A stretch of 64,000 nt of DNA, from contig CAIXZF010000039.1 of assembly GCA_903923925.1 (NCBI GenBank), positions 1-64,000 of the forward strand, read 5' to 3'. The notes under the pieces were generated by a model, which did no database searches, was not told where the DNA came from, and was given only the letters and a program-made list of their open reading frames with translations. A program made the position numbers and the translations under genes. Of this stretch, positions 9,454-17,561 are shown one piece after another; the stretch's first letter is position 1, and every line of letters begins with the position of its first letter. This DNA comes from an uncultured Bacteroidales bacterium. Its GTDB lineage: Bacteria > Bacteroidota > Bacteroidia > Bacteroidales > CAIXZF01.

Positions 9454-9465
9454 TTACAATTGTAA
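9454..9465. promoter_or_regulatory. second TTACAATTGTAA palindrome between regulator and ndk
   Basis: This is a second perfect copy of the 12-bp dyad, 48 bp after the first, in the 71-bp gap between the convergent regulator and ndk genes. Two identical palindromes so close together suggest protein binding rather than chance. Confidence 0.55.
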
Positions 9466-9473
9466 CTAGTTTG

Positions 9474-9896
9474 TTATTGTAACCTTTCAATTTCACTAAA
9501 GAAAAAATTTGATTCACGGATGGCATTTTCATCACTATCAGAACCATGGACTGCATTATACGATAAACTTGTTCCCCAACGATTCCTGATTGTATTTTCA
9601 TCAGCTTTGAGGGGATCAGTGGCACCTATTAGTTTTCTGAAATCTTCAACAGCATTATCCTTTTCAAGAATAGCAGCGATAATAGGACCAGATGACATGA
9701 AGTCACATAAGTCATTGTAAAATGGTCTTTCATTATGAATTTCATAAAAGGCTTCTGCCTGATTCAGTTGTAATTGAGTTAATTTCAGTGCTTTACATTT
9801 AAAACCTGCATCTGTAATTGCTTGAATAATATTGCCCATATCACCATTTGCCATGGCATCGGGTTTAATCATTGTAAAAGTCTGTTTACCAGTCAT
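9474..9896 (-). CDS. ndk: nucleoside-diphosphate kinase
   Basis: Transfers the gamma-phosphate of ATP to NDPs through a phosphohistidine and so balances nucleotide pools. The 140-residue protein is standard length. Lys11 (TMIKPDA), the active-site His117 in NAVHGSD and the RNRWG loop are present. A TAATTTTG -7 candidate lies about 26 bp upstream. It runs convergently towards the XRE regulator and divergently from nrnA. In Bacteroidota it is often found near nrnA and gldI, as here. Confidence 0.97.
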   Translation of the reverse strand: MTGKQTFTMIKPDAMANGDMGNIIQAITDAGFKCKALKLTQLQLNQAEAFYEIHNERPFYNDLCDFMSSGPIIAAILEKDNAVEDFRKLIGATDPLKADENTIRNRWGTSLSYNAVHGSDSDENAIRESNFFFSEIERLQ

Positions 9897-9922
9897 ATGT
9901 TTAAATATTTAGATTATTGGCG

Positions 9923-9930
9923 CAAAATTA
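9923..9930 (-). promoter_or_regulatory. candidate -7 element of ndk
   Basis: On the minus strand the bases read TAATTTTG, a full match to TAnnTTTG, 26 bp upstream of the ndk ATG. No -33 TTG is evident. Confidence 0.4.
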
Positions 9931-9984
9931 GTTATTTTAATCAGTGGAATTGCTTATTTTGAAGTACTATATAGCCGGAATTCT

Positions 9985-9992
9985 TATTTTTG
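9985..9992 (+). promoter_or_regulatory. candidate -7 element of nrnA
   Basis: TATTTTTG fits the Bacteroidota -7 consensus and would start transcription about 20 nt before the GTG at 10019. A TTG lies 23 bp upstream, slightly too far for the usual 19-21 bp spacing. Confidence 0.4.
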
Positions 9993-10018
9993 TGGTGTAA
10001 TTTATTCAAATAGCTATT

Positions 10019-11041
10019 GTGAAGGAAGTATATAAGCAGATTCAGGAGTACTTTTCCATTCCAAGGAAAATTCTGATTACCACTCACACTAATCCTGATG
10101 GAGATGCAATAGGGTCATCACTTGCTTTTTATAAGTATTTAATTTCCAAGGGTCATGAAGTAAATGTTATTGTTCCCAATGATTACCCATCCTTTTTGGC
10201 ATGGATACCAGGAATAAAAGATATGCTTATATACAAACATGATGAAAAAAAATGTCATAAAGTATCACTTGAAGCAGATACAGTTTGTTGCTTGGATTTC
10301 AATAGTTTACATAGAATGGAGAAACTAGCTGAAGTGTTTAAAAATAAAACATGGAAGCGAATTTTAATAGATCATCATCCAATTCCTGAAGTAGAAGCAT
10401 TCGACATTGTATTGTCTCAAACAAAGGTTTCATCGACTTCAGAACTTGTATATGATTTGATATCAGAAATATCAGGCAAAGAAGCAATTACCAGAGAAAT
10501 GGCTGAATGCATTTATGTTGGAATTATAACTGATACAGGTTCATACAGTTATTCTTGTAATTATGAAAAAACATTCCTGGCGACTGCTCATCTTGTTGCA
10601 CTTGGAGTTGATGGTGAACGTATTCACAGGCTTGTTTACGATACCTATTCAGAAAGCCGGATGAGGCTGTTAGGTTATTCATTATCAGAACGTTTACGAG
10701 TTTTTCCTGAATTCAGCACTGCTTATATTTTCCTCACAAAAGAAGATCTTAAAAAATTCAAATTTCAGATTGGAGATACAGAAGGCATTGTAAATTATGC
10801 ATTATCAATTGATGGTGTTTCATTGGCGGTTTTATTTACAGAGAAAGAAAACCATATACGGTTATCGCTTCGCTCAAAGGGTAATTTTTCGGTAAATGAG
10901 CTTGTCAGGCTACATTTTGAAGGAGGAGGGCACCGAAATGCCGCGGGTGGAAATTCAACGAAATCTATGGAGGAAACATTAAAACAGTTTGAGGCTATAC
11001 TGCCTTCTTATAAAAGTGAGTTAGCTAGTGTACAAATTTGA
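10019..11041 (+). CDS. nrnA: DHH-family phosphoesterase, NrnA-like oligoribonuclease/pAp phosphatase
   Basis: Cytoplasmic enzyme of 340 residues that degrades nanoRNAs and/or 3'-phosphoadenosine 5'-phosphate. The DHH-domain metal motifs are visible: HTNPDGDAIGSS (23-34), LIDHHP (116-121) and TDTGSY (171-176). The C-terminal DHHA1 domain carries the substrate-binding GGGHRNAAGG. The start is GTG; no nearby ATG in frame gives the conserved N terminus. It is followed by the GldI-like gene with a 31-bp gap, an arrangement I recall from other Bacteroidota. Confidence 0.9.
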   Translation: MKEVYKQIQEYFSIPRKILITTHTNPDGDAIGSSLAFYKYLISKGHEVNVIVPNDYPSFLAWIPGIKDMLIYKHDEKKCHKVSLEADTVCCLDFNSLHRMEKLAEVFKNKTWKRILIDHHPIPEVEAFDIVLSQTKVSSTSELVYDLISEISGKEAITREMAECIYVGIITDTGSYSYSCNYEKTFLATAHLVALGVDGERIHRLVYDTYSESRMRLLGYSLSERLRVFPEFSTAYIFLTKEDLKKFKFQIGDTEGIVNYALSIDGVSLAVLFTEKENHIRLSLRSKGNFSVNELVRLHFEGGGHRNAAGGNSTKSMEETLKQFEAILPSYKSELASVQI

Positions 11042-11072
11042 TTTCCGTAGTTCCTTATTTTTATTAGGCAAT

Positions 11073-11591
11073 ATGAAATATTTATTTCTTATTCTAAGTG
11101 TTTGTTTGTTAGTCTCTTGCAATTATAATACAAAAATAGAAAAACAAAAGATATCAGAAAAAGATCTTTCTGAACCTATGCTGAGGGCTAACAGTCATAT
11201 GGTACGGAATGAAGAAAACCAGATAGAAGCCTTTATTAAGCGTTATAATTTGCCAATGACCAAAACAGGTACAGGACTGAGATATTATGTATATAAGCCA
11301 GGTAGAGGAAAAAAGGCTGGAAATGAAATGATTGTGAAGATAAATTATTCTGTTAAACTTATTAGCGGTCAACAGATTTACACTTCTGAAAATGAAGGTC
11401 CTTTAGTGTTTCAATTGGGTAAGGGTGGAACAATCAACGGTTTGGAAGAGGCTATAATGATGTTTCGGGTAGGAGATCAAGCAAAAATTATAGTACCTTC
11501 GCATCTTGCTTTCGGTTTACTTGGAGATCAGAAGAAAATTCCGCAGAGAGCCACTTTGGTTTATGATATTTCAATACTTGAGTTAAACTAA
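11073..11591 (+). CDS. gldI: GldI-like FKBP-type peptidyl-prolyl isomerase lipoprotein
   Basis: Folding catalyst on the periplasmic side of an envelope membrane. I chose the ATG at 11073 because it gives a clean lipoprotein signal: charged start, hydrophobic run and LLVSC with the lipidated Cys16. The longer in-frame ATG at 11028 overlaps nrnA and adds an unlikely N terminus. The 172-residue protein ends in one FKBP domain (about 65-170). GldI is a gliding/T9SS-linked PPIase in Flavobacterium; the size, lipobox and nrnA neighbour fit, but the exact orthology is inferred. Confidence 0.75.
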   Translation: MKYLFLILSVCLLVSCNYNTKIEKQKISEKDLSEPMLRANSHMVRNEENQIEAFIKRYNLPMTKTGTGLRYYVYKPGRGKKAGNEMIVKINYSVKLISGQQIYTSENEGPLVFQLGKGGTINGLEEAIMMFRVGDQAKIIVPSHLAFGLLGDQKKIPQRATLVYDISILELN

Positions 11592-11642
11592 TAAATTAAA
11601 TAATAACAATTAAATAATTATTAATCAACAAATTAAATTAAA

Positions 11643-12554
11643 ATGAAAAAACTCTTATTTGTCATTGTTCCTATCCTGATAGCAGCATTTATTGTCTCTT
11701 GTGGTGATGGACCTTCAGGATTCAAGAAATCGGACAATGGGCTCTTATACAAGTTCCATAAAAGGAATAAAGAAGGCGTAAAGCCAGTTGAAGGTGATAT
11801 GCTTACCGCTATTCTTATTTATGCTGTACGTGATACTAAAACAGAAAAAGATTCTGTTTTGTTCGACAGTCACAATAATCCCGGACCTTTCCGTATTCCT
11901 CTTTCAAAATCTGAGTTCAAGGGTGACATATATGAAGGTTTTGGGATGATGAGCGAAGGTGATAGCGCTACTTTCATTATAAGTGCCGACTCTTTTTTCT
12001 TAAAAACGGTTCGTGCTCAGAAACTTCCAGATTTTATTCAGCCTAAATCAAATCTTTATTTCAGAATTAAGCTAGAGAAGATCCAAAAGAAGGCTGATTA
12101 TGAAAAAGAGCAGAAACAGATGATGGAGAAGCAAATGAAAGAAATGGCCGAAATGAAAGAAAAAGAGCAAGTTAGTATTGATAAATATCTTGCTGATAAT
12201 AAAATCACTGCGAAACCTCTTGAAAGTGGACTCGTTTTTATGGATGTAAAAAAAGGTAAAGGTGCAAAAGCTGCCAAAGGTGACAAGGTAAAAGTTGAAT
12301 ATAAAGGGATGTTACTTGATGGCACTGAATTTGATTCTTCTACCAAACATGGCAAACCTTTTGAATTTGAACTCGGAGCTGGTCAGGTAATTCCAGGTTG
12401 GGATGAAGGTATTCAGTTGATGAAAGTTGGCGGAAAAGCTAAATTGGTTGTTCCTTCCAGGTTAGGTTATGGTTCACGTGGAGCCGGTACAATTCCTCCA
12501 TATGCCACTCTGGTTTTTGAAGTTGAATTGGTTGCTACCGGTCCAGCGAAATAG
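11643..12554 (+). CDS. two-domain FKBP-type peptidyl-prolyl isomerase lipoprotein
   Basis: 303 residues. The signal peptide ends in FIVSC with lipidated Cys20. Residues about 25-155 form a diverged FKBP-like domain (GDMLTAIL, FDS, YEGFGMMSEGDSATF). A charged Met/Glu/Lys-rich linker follows at 158-185 and is probably helical. A canonical FKBP domain occupies about 200-300 (GDKVKVEYKG, PFEFELG, GWDEG, YGSRGAG, IPPYATLVFEVEL). It is the first of three paralogues in a row and follows gldI by 51 bp. It probably acts on exported proteins in the envelope; clients are unknown. Confidence 0.88.
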   Translation: MKKLLFVIVPILIAAFIVSCGDGPSGFKKSDNGLLYKFHKRNKEGVKPVEGDMLTAILIYAVRDTKTEKDSVLFDSHNNPGPFRIPLSKSEFKGDIYEGFGMMSEGDSATFIISADSFFLKTVRAQKLPDFIQPKSNLYFRIKLEKIQKKADYEKEQKQMMEKQMKEMAEMKEKEQVSIDKYLADNKITAKPLESGLVFMDVKKGKGAKAAKGDKVKVEYKGMLLDGTEFDSSTKHGKPFEFELGAGQVIPGWDEGIQLMKVGGKAKLVVPSRLGYGSRGAGTIPPYATLVFEVELVATGPAK

Positions 12555-12599
12555 TTTAATTAAAACTTTAGATAATTTACTTAAATTATTGAAAATAAA

Positions 12600-13520
12600 A
12601 TGATTATGAAAAATAAAATTATAAAATATCTTGGGCTTTGTACCTTAGGTTTATTTACTTTTTTCTCAAGCAATGCTCAAGATGTGCAGGGTGTTGAGAA
12701 AACTGCAAATGGACTGAAATACAAGTTTTTTGTTCAAAATAAGGAAGGTAAAAAACCTATCGTAACAGACTTTGTAACGATAGTTGCATATTATCAGGCA
12801 ACGGACACTATTTTCTTTGATAGTCGTAAAAGCCCTACACCTTATGTTTTTCCGGTTATGGAGCGAACATATAAAGGTGATCTTTTTGAAGGATTACAAT
12901 TAATGTCGGCAGGAGATAGTGCAGTATTTTTACTAAGCGCAGATTCATTATTCTTAAAAACTTTCAGAGTTAAAGAATTACCCAGGTACATTAAAAAAGG
13001 CAGCGTTGTCAAAGCTTTCGTAAAGATGCTGAAAATGCAGCCAGGCGAAGAGTTTAAAAAAGACCTTCAGGCCAAATTTGATGCGGAAACTAAAAAGCAG
13101 GATCTGGAAAAAGCAAAAGAAGACTCAGCACTAAAAGTATATCTTAAAGAAAAGGGTATAACTGCAAAGCCTACCAAGAATGGATTATATTATGTAGAGG
13201 TTCAAAAAGGAACAGGACCAGTTGCTATTGCCGGCACTAAAGTTAAAGTTCATTATACTGGCACTTTATTGAATGGTAAGAAATTTGATTCTTCTGTTGA
13301 TAGAAACCAGCCTTTTGAATTTGATCTGGGTAAAGGTCAGGTAATTAAAGGTTGGGATGAAGGTATCGCTTTGATGTCTGTTGGCGGGAAAGCCAAGTTG
13401 ATTATCCCTTCAAAATTAGGATATGCTGAAAGAGGTGCTCCACCTACTATCGCTCCTTTCTCAACTTTAGTTTTTGATGTTGAACTTCTTGATGTTAAGC
13501 AAGTTGAAGTAAAAAAATAA
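12600..13520 (+). CDS. two-domain FKBP-type peptidyl-prolyl isomerase, secreted
   Basis: Paralogue of its neighbours, 306 residues. The signal peptide ends near SSNAQ with no lipobox cysteine, so this copy should be soluble in the periplasm. A diverged N-terminal FKBP-like domain (about 35-155), a charged linker (about 158-180) and a canonical C-terminal FKBP domain (about 198-300, with VHYTG, FDSS, GWDEG and LGYAERGA) repeat the design of the previous gene. A second ATG two codons downstream is an equally good start. A strong terminator follows the stop. Confidence 0.86.
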   Translation: MIMKNKIIKYLGLCTLGLFTFFSSNAQDVQGVEKTANGLKYKFFVQNKEGKKPIVTDFVTIVAYYQATDTIFFDSRKSPTPYVFPVMERTYKGDLFEGLQLMSAGDSAVFLLSADSLFLKTFRVKELPRYIKKGSVVKAFVKMLKMQPGEEFKKDLQAKFDAETKKQDLEKAKEDSALKVYLKEKGITAKPTKNGLYYVEVQKGTGPVAIAGTKVKVHYTGTLLNGKKFDSSVDRNQPFEFDLGKGQVIKGWDEGIALMSVGGKAKLIIPSKLGYAERGAPPTIAPFSTLVFDVELLDVKQVEVKK

Positions 13521-13538
13521 TTCAATTCGGTGATGGAG

Positions 13539-13588
13539 AATCCATTAACTGTCGGACGAATTCACTCCCAGTTAATGGATTTTTTATT
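13539..13588 (+). terminator. rho-independent terminator inside the FKBP array
   Basis: AATCCATTAACTG (13539-13551) pairs perfectly with CAGTTAATGGATT (13569-13581), a 13-bp stem with a 17-nt loop, followed by a T-rich run. It sits 18 bp after the second FKBP gene and before the third. Transcription of the third gene is therefore partly uncoupled. Confidence 0.8.
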
Positions 13589-13607
13589 TACTATTAAAAC
13601 GATTATA

Positions 13608-14498
13608 ATGATAACAAGAAATGTAAAGTTTTGGTTTGTAATGGTTTCAGGTTTAGTTTTCATTACAATGGCAGGGAAATCCCAGGAATATCAGAAGTCG
13701 GCTTCGGGTATTCAATATAAATTCCATAAAACTGTAAAAAATGCTGCAAAGCCTGTTGCAGGCGACTTATTAACTCTTTCTATGGTTTACAGGACTTCCG
13801 CAGATTCTTTAGTATTTGATAGCCGTAGGAATGGTTATGAATTTACTTATACATTAGCAAATTCCTCATTTACAGCTGATTTTAATCATGCCCTTTTAAT
13901 GATGGGCAAAGGTGACAGTGCCTCCTTTATTCTTAAAGCAGATTCATTTTACCTTAAAACACTGGGGATGAAAAAGCTACCTTCTTTTGTTAAAAAAACT
14001 ACGAATCTTAATTTTCACGTAAAATTGCTTGCTATTAAAGCTGCCAATGATGTTTTACAGGAGCAGGTAAATTACATGAAAGATCGTACAAGCAAAAATG
14101 ATGTTTCAAAGAAAACAGAAAAAGACAGCATTTCTAAGTACCTGGAAAGAAATAAGATAACTGAGAAACCCACACAATCTGGCCTGTACTTTATTTCGCT
14201 TCAGGAAGGCAATGGAATTCAACCCAAAGTTGGTAACAAAGTAAAGGTAAATTATAAAGGAATGTTTACCAACGGTAAGACTTTTGATTCATCCTATGAT
14301 GCAGGTGCCCCCTTTGAATTCAAAACAGGTGCTAAGCAGGTTATTCGTGGATTTGAAGAGGGTATTTTGATGATGAAAAAGGGAGGTAAAGCAAAATTGA
14401 TAATTCCATCATCCATTGGATATGGTGAAAATTCTGCGGGGGAAATTCCTCCATTTACGACATTAATATTTGAAATTGAACTCCTGGATATTAATTAA
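13608..14498 (+). CDS. two-domain FKBP-type peptidyl-prolyl isomerase, secreted
   Basis: Third paralogue, 296 residues from the ATG at 13608. A longer frame from 13530 exists, but its first 26 codons run through the terminator hairpin and do not resemble a signal peptide; from 13608 the protein starts with a good one ending near AGKSQ. N-terminal FKBP-like domain about 30-150, charged linker, canonical FKBP domain about 195-295 (VNYKGMF, FDSS, GFEEG, IGYGENSAG). The active-site Trp of the GWDEG motif is replaced by Phe here, a difference from its two neighbours. Confidence 0.85.
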   Translation: MITRNVKFWFVMVSGLVFITMAGKSQEYQKSASGIQYKFHKTVKNAAKPVAGDLLTLSMVYRTSADSLVFDSRRNGYEFTYTLANSSFTADFNHALLMMGKGDSASFILKADSFYLKTLGMKKLPSFVKKTTNLNFHVKLLAIKAANDVLQEQVNYMKDRTSKNDVSKKTEKDSISKYLERNKITEKPTQSGLYFISLQEGNGIQPKVGNKVKVNYKGMFTNGKTFDSSYDAGAPFEFKTGAKQVIRGFEEGILMMKKGGKAKLIIPSSIGYGENSAGEIPPFTTLIFEIELLDIN

Positions 14499-14501
14499 AA
14501 C

Positions 14502-15698
14502 TCAGGATGCTCTTTTTGCACGCTCCCAGTTTACAGATTGTTTTCCTTTAATATACCGGAGGAACCCCAGGTAAACAGCATAATTCATAATAAAGAAGTA
14601 ATAAGGCACGAACAGTGCCTTTACTTTTATCCGTTTAGACTGAAGATACCAGCCTGTTAGGGCTGAAATATAGAACAGCATTTGCAATCCAAACAGAACT
14701 GGATAGAACGACAGGGATAAAATTCCGGCATGTATTGCAAGAGCGAAGTTTGACAAGAATATAAGTAACAAGCCCAGAGGCGCAAGTGTCCATCTGAGCA
14801 CACGATGGGAGATATATTGAAAGGATAAGGTTCTGTATTTAAAGATATTAAGTAGAGCTCTTAGTCTGACAACTGATTGAATACCACCTGCTGCAATTCT
14901 TATTTTACGTTTAAGTTCCTCCTTAACATTCGCTGAGGAAGTTTCCATTGCGTATGCTTCCGGGTCATATTGTATAGTATAACCTTTCATTGCGATTCTC
15001 AGAGAAATAATAAAATCATCCAGAAGGGTATCTGGTTCAACTTCATGCATGAGTTCAGTCCGAACAGCAAATAGCTCTCCAGCAGCTCCGACAACGGAAT
15101 AAAGTTCTGAATCCCATTGTTTTAATTTAGATTCATATTTCCAATAAATGCCCTCTCCAGCTCCTGCTGCAGATTCAGCTTCACTGGTCATAATGCGCTT
15201 TTCACCAGATACACAGCCTGTTTTAGGGTTAGCAAAAAGTGCTACTATCCGGTTAACAGAATCTTTACCCAAAAGAGTATTGGCATCAGAGAAAATTGTA
15301 ATAGGTGTTTTAACAAATTGAAGCCCGCGATTCATAGCCATTATTTTACCTCTTCTGGCATCTTCATGGTATACAGATACTTCAGGATATTTCTTTAATA
15401 AATCAGGAGTTCCATCGTTTGATCCGTCGGTAATCCAGATAAACTTTATTTTTTCCTTTGGATAATCAAGTTCATATGAATTTTTAATTTTCATTGAAAC
15501 GAAATCTTTTTCATTAAATGCTGTAACAAAAAGAGTTACATCCGGCATATAATCATTAACTTTAACTAAAATATCTTTATCTCCTGATAGTAATCTTTTT
15601 AGTTTAATCAGAATGAAAAGCAATATTCCATAGCCTATATAGGCATAAATAACAACAAAAAGAAAGAGCCAGAAAGTGATTTTCAATGCTATAAACAT
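14502..15698 (-). CDS. membrane glycosyltransferase, GT2 family
   Basis: Processive-type glycosyltransferase of 398 residues: an N-terminal transmembrane helix (about 5-33), a cytoplasmic GT-A domain (about 50-280) and three C-terminal helices. Nucleotide-sugar motifs are visible: DGSNDGT (91-97), FSDAN (136-140, the DxD-like site) and LLDDF, the general-base region. Relatives include poly-N-acetylglucosamine and cellulose synthase-like enzymes, but the usual QxxRW is not intact. It is downstream of a GT4 glycosyltransferase on the same strand and converges on the FKBP array with a 3-bp gap. Confidence 0.85.
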   Translation of the reverse strand: MFIALKITFWLFLFVVIYAYIGYGILLFILIKLKRLLSGDKDILVKVNDYMPDVTLFVTAFNEKDFVSMKIKNSYELDYPKEKIKFIWITDGSNDGTPDLLKKYPEVSVYHEDARRGKIMAMNRGLQFVKTPITIFSDANTLLGKDSVNRIVALFANPKTGCVSGEKRIMTSEAESAAGAGEGIYWKYESKLKQWDSELYSVVGAAGELFAVRTELMHEVEPDTLLDDFIISLRIAMKGYTIQYDPEAYAMETSSANVKEELKRKIRIAAGGIQSVVRLRALLNIFKYRTLSFQYISHRVLRWTLAPLGLLLIFLSNFALAIHAGILSLSFYPVLFGLQMLFYISALTGWYLQSKRIKVKALFVPYYFFIMNYAVYLGFLRYIKGKQSVNWERAKRAS

Positions 15699-15801
15699 AT
15701 TACTTAAAGTTTTTGTCGAGGTAAATTAAGATAAATATTTATTTAAACTAAACTATTAATTAATGCATAATAAGGTACATTAAATCAGTAAATTAGAATT
15801 A

Positions 15802-16944
15802 TTAATTATTATTTAGAATTCCTTTATAAAGGTAGATAACTTCCTCAGCCATTTTTTGCCAGGAAAACGCTTTTGCTCTTTCAAATCCTTTTTGGATGAG
15901 TTCAATCCGCAAGCTATCATCCTCCAATAATTTTATGATTGCATCGGTAATTTCATCGGGTTTAAAGGGATCAATATACAAGGCAGCGTTTCCCGCAACT
16001 TCGGGCATACAGGATGTATTGGACGCGATCAATGGTGCTCCGCTGGCCATTGCTTCTATCATAGGTATTCCGAAGCTTTCCCTTAAAGATGGATAAAGAA
16101 AAACTGAACATGCACTATAAATGGCAGGTAGGTCAGTATTCACAACATAACCTGCGAGTTTTATCATTTTTATCATTTCTGGATCACCAATGTCAGAAAG
16201 CATTTTTTGAAGGGCATCTTTGTCGTAATCCAGCATTACCAAAGGGATACGGTATTTTTCACCCCTGGTATACAATTGTGAAAGAGCCTTTAAAACACCA
16301 ATAGTATTCTTTTTAGGATCAGTGTTGCCCAGGAAAAACAGGAATTTTTCAGGTAGATTATATTTCAATCTTATCCTTTTTAATTCTATTAGATCGGAAA
16401 CTGGATTAAAGTAATTTCCGACTCCATTATAGATTGCTAATACCTTATCAAAAGAAAATCCAAAGAAATCAGCAATTCGTTTTCTTTCATATTCTGAAAC
16501 AGTAATAACTTTTGTACTATTAGAGAGAACTTTGGGAACAACGAATCGTCTGTACATATTTCCCAATTTCTGATACCAGGTAAAACCTTTTTTAAAAAGA
16601 CTTACTGATTCCATGTAAATTATATCATGCAGGGTGAGCACGATTGGTATAGTACATCTGATAGGCCCGGTATTACTGGTGCAATGAAGGATCTGCACAC
16701 CTTCTTTTTGAGCTGCTGCTGCAAGTTTAAATTGTTCCCAAACAGGATAAGGTCCTGATATTTTTACAATTCTCACGTTGGGTGTTTCGGAGAAGCATGC
16801 TTCATCCTCTCCGGGTTTAACGAAAATGACATATTCGTTTTCGAGGTCAATTTTGGCGATGTTCCTGATTAGTTCAAGAGCAACATAATCCATTCCGTGC
16901 TTTTTCTTCCGGAAAATACGCTGAGCTTCGATTCCAATTTTCAT
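15802..16944 (-). CDS. glycosyltransferase, GT4 family
   Basis: GT-B-fold retaining glycosyltransferase of 380 residues, cytoplasmic or membrane-peripheral. The C-terminal donor domain has the family signatures FLGNTDPKKN and the ExxxxxxxE region around RESFGIPMIEAMASGAP. The N-terminal half contains the acceptor domain. The donor sugar cannot be read from the sequence. It probably acts with the GT2 gene 103 bp downstream in building an exopolysaccharide or glycolipid. Confidence 0.88.
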   Translation of the reverse strand: MKIGIEAQRIFRKKKHGMDYVALELIRNIAKIDLENEYVIFVKPGEDEACFSETPNVRIVKISGPYPVWEQFKLAAAAQKEGVQILHCTSNTGPIRCTIPIVLTLHDIIYMESVSLFKKGFTWYQKLGNMYRRFVVPKVLSNSTKVITVSEYERKRIADFFGFSFDKVLAIYNGVGNYFNPVSDLIELKRIRLKYNLPEKFLFFLGNTDPKKNTIGVLKALSQLYTRGEKYRIPLVMLDYDKDALQKMLSDIGDPEMIKMIKLAGYVVNTDLPAIYSACSVFLYPSLRESFGIPMIEAMASGAPLIASNTSCMPEVAGNAALYIDPFKPDEITDAIIKLLEDDSLRIELIQKGFERAKAFSWQKMAEEVIYLYKGILNNN

Positions 16945-17054
16945 ATTAGGAAGATATTAATTGCAATAATGAGGCAATTTAAACATTTTCCCTCTAGAAA
17001 ATCATGAGGAATCAGAAAAGAATAAATAAATTTTTCTGAAAACGAAAAAGGCAG

Positions 17055-17363
17055 TTATTCTTCTGCTTGTTCTGCAAAGGGTTCGTCATTTGGCGAAATT
17101 GCGGCATCAGGACCGCTGATTTCTTCAAAGTCAGGTAGAAAGTCTTCATCAGAATCTATTCCTTTGCGGTCTTTCTTTACCTTTACTTTAACCAAATAGG
17201 ATATATCCTCAGTATCGACAAGAATAGCATAGAAGAAATTATCTTTTGCCCCTTGCACCTTAATTACATGATTAGCCCAACCTTCAGGATATTGTTTTTC
17301 AATTTCTTGCAAAACTCCGGTTGGCAAATTATCATAGTTAATTACAATCCTTTTTTTTACCAT
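17055..17363 (-). CDS. small conserved-type protein with acidic tail, function unknown
   Basis: 102 residues, no signal peptide or membrane segment. Residues 1-70 have an alternating hydrophobic pattern suggesting a small alpha/beta fold (VIKVQGAKDNFFYAILVDTE, then a Lys-rich strand). Residues about 72-102 are strongly acidic (SDEDFLPDFEE and EQAEE end). I recall similar proteins among Bacteroidota hypotheticals but cannot name a family. The ATG lies 16 bp into the 198-bp gap shared with the divergent serine hydrolase gene. Coding bias and clean ends make it a likely real gene. Confidence 0.65.
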   Translation of the reverse strand: MVKKRIVINYDNLPTGVLQEIEKQYPEGWANHVIKVQGAKDNFFYAILVDTEDISYLVKVKVKKDRKGIDSDEDFLPDFEEISGPDAAISPNDEPFAEQAEE

Positions 17364-17561
17364 TTCTGTTAATTATAGTTTGTAACAGGAATTCAAGACT
17401 GAATTATGCAAACGTACAGGATTTTTTTAAAAATCCAAATTTTCTTTGAAAAATTAAAAAATATTAATTTTCAAGGTGTTCACTTCTTTATTAAAAGTTT
17501 AATGTATTTTTCGACACCGAAAAGTTTACAAAATTAAACTAGTTTACAAAAGTATTAAATA
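17364..17561. promoter_or_regulatory. divergent intergenic region with paired AGTTTACAAAA repeats
   Basis: This 198-bp AT-rich region separates two divergent genes. AGTTTACAAAA occurs twice as a direct repeat, near 17523 and 17541, immediately before the serine hydrolase start. The core TTTACAAA resembles half of the TTACAAATGTRA sites near the XRE gene. No perfect TAnnTTTG was found. Confidence 0.35.
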
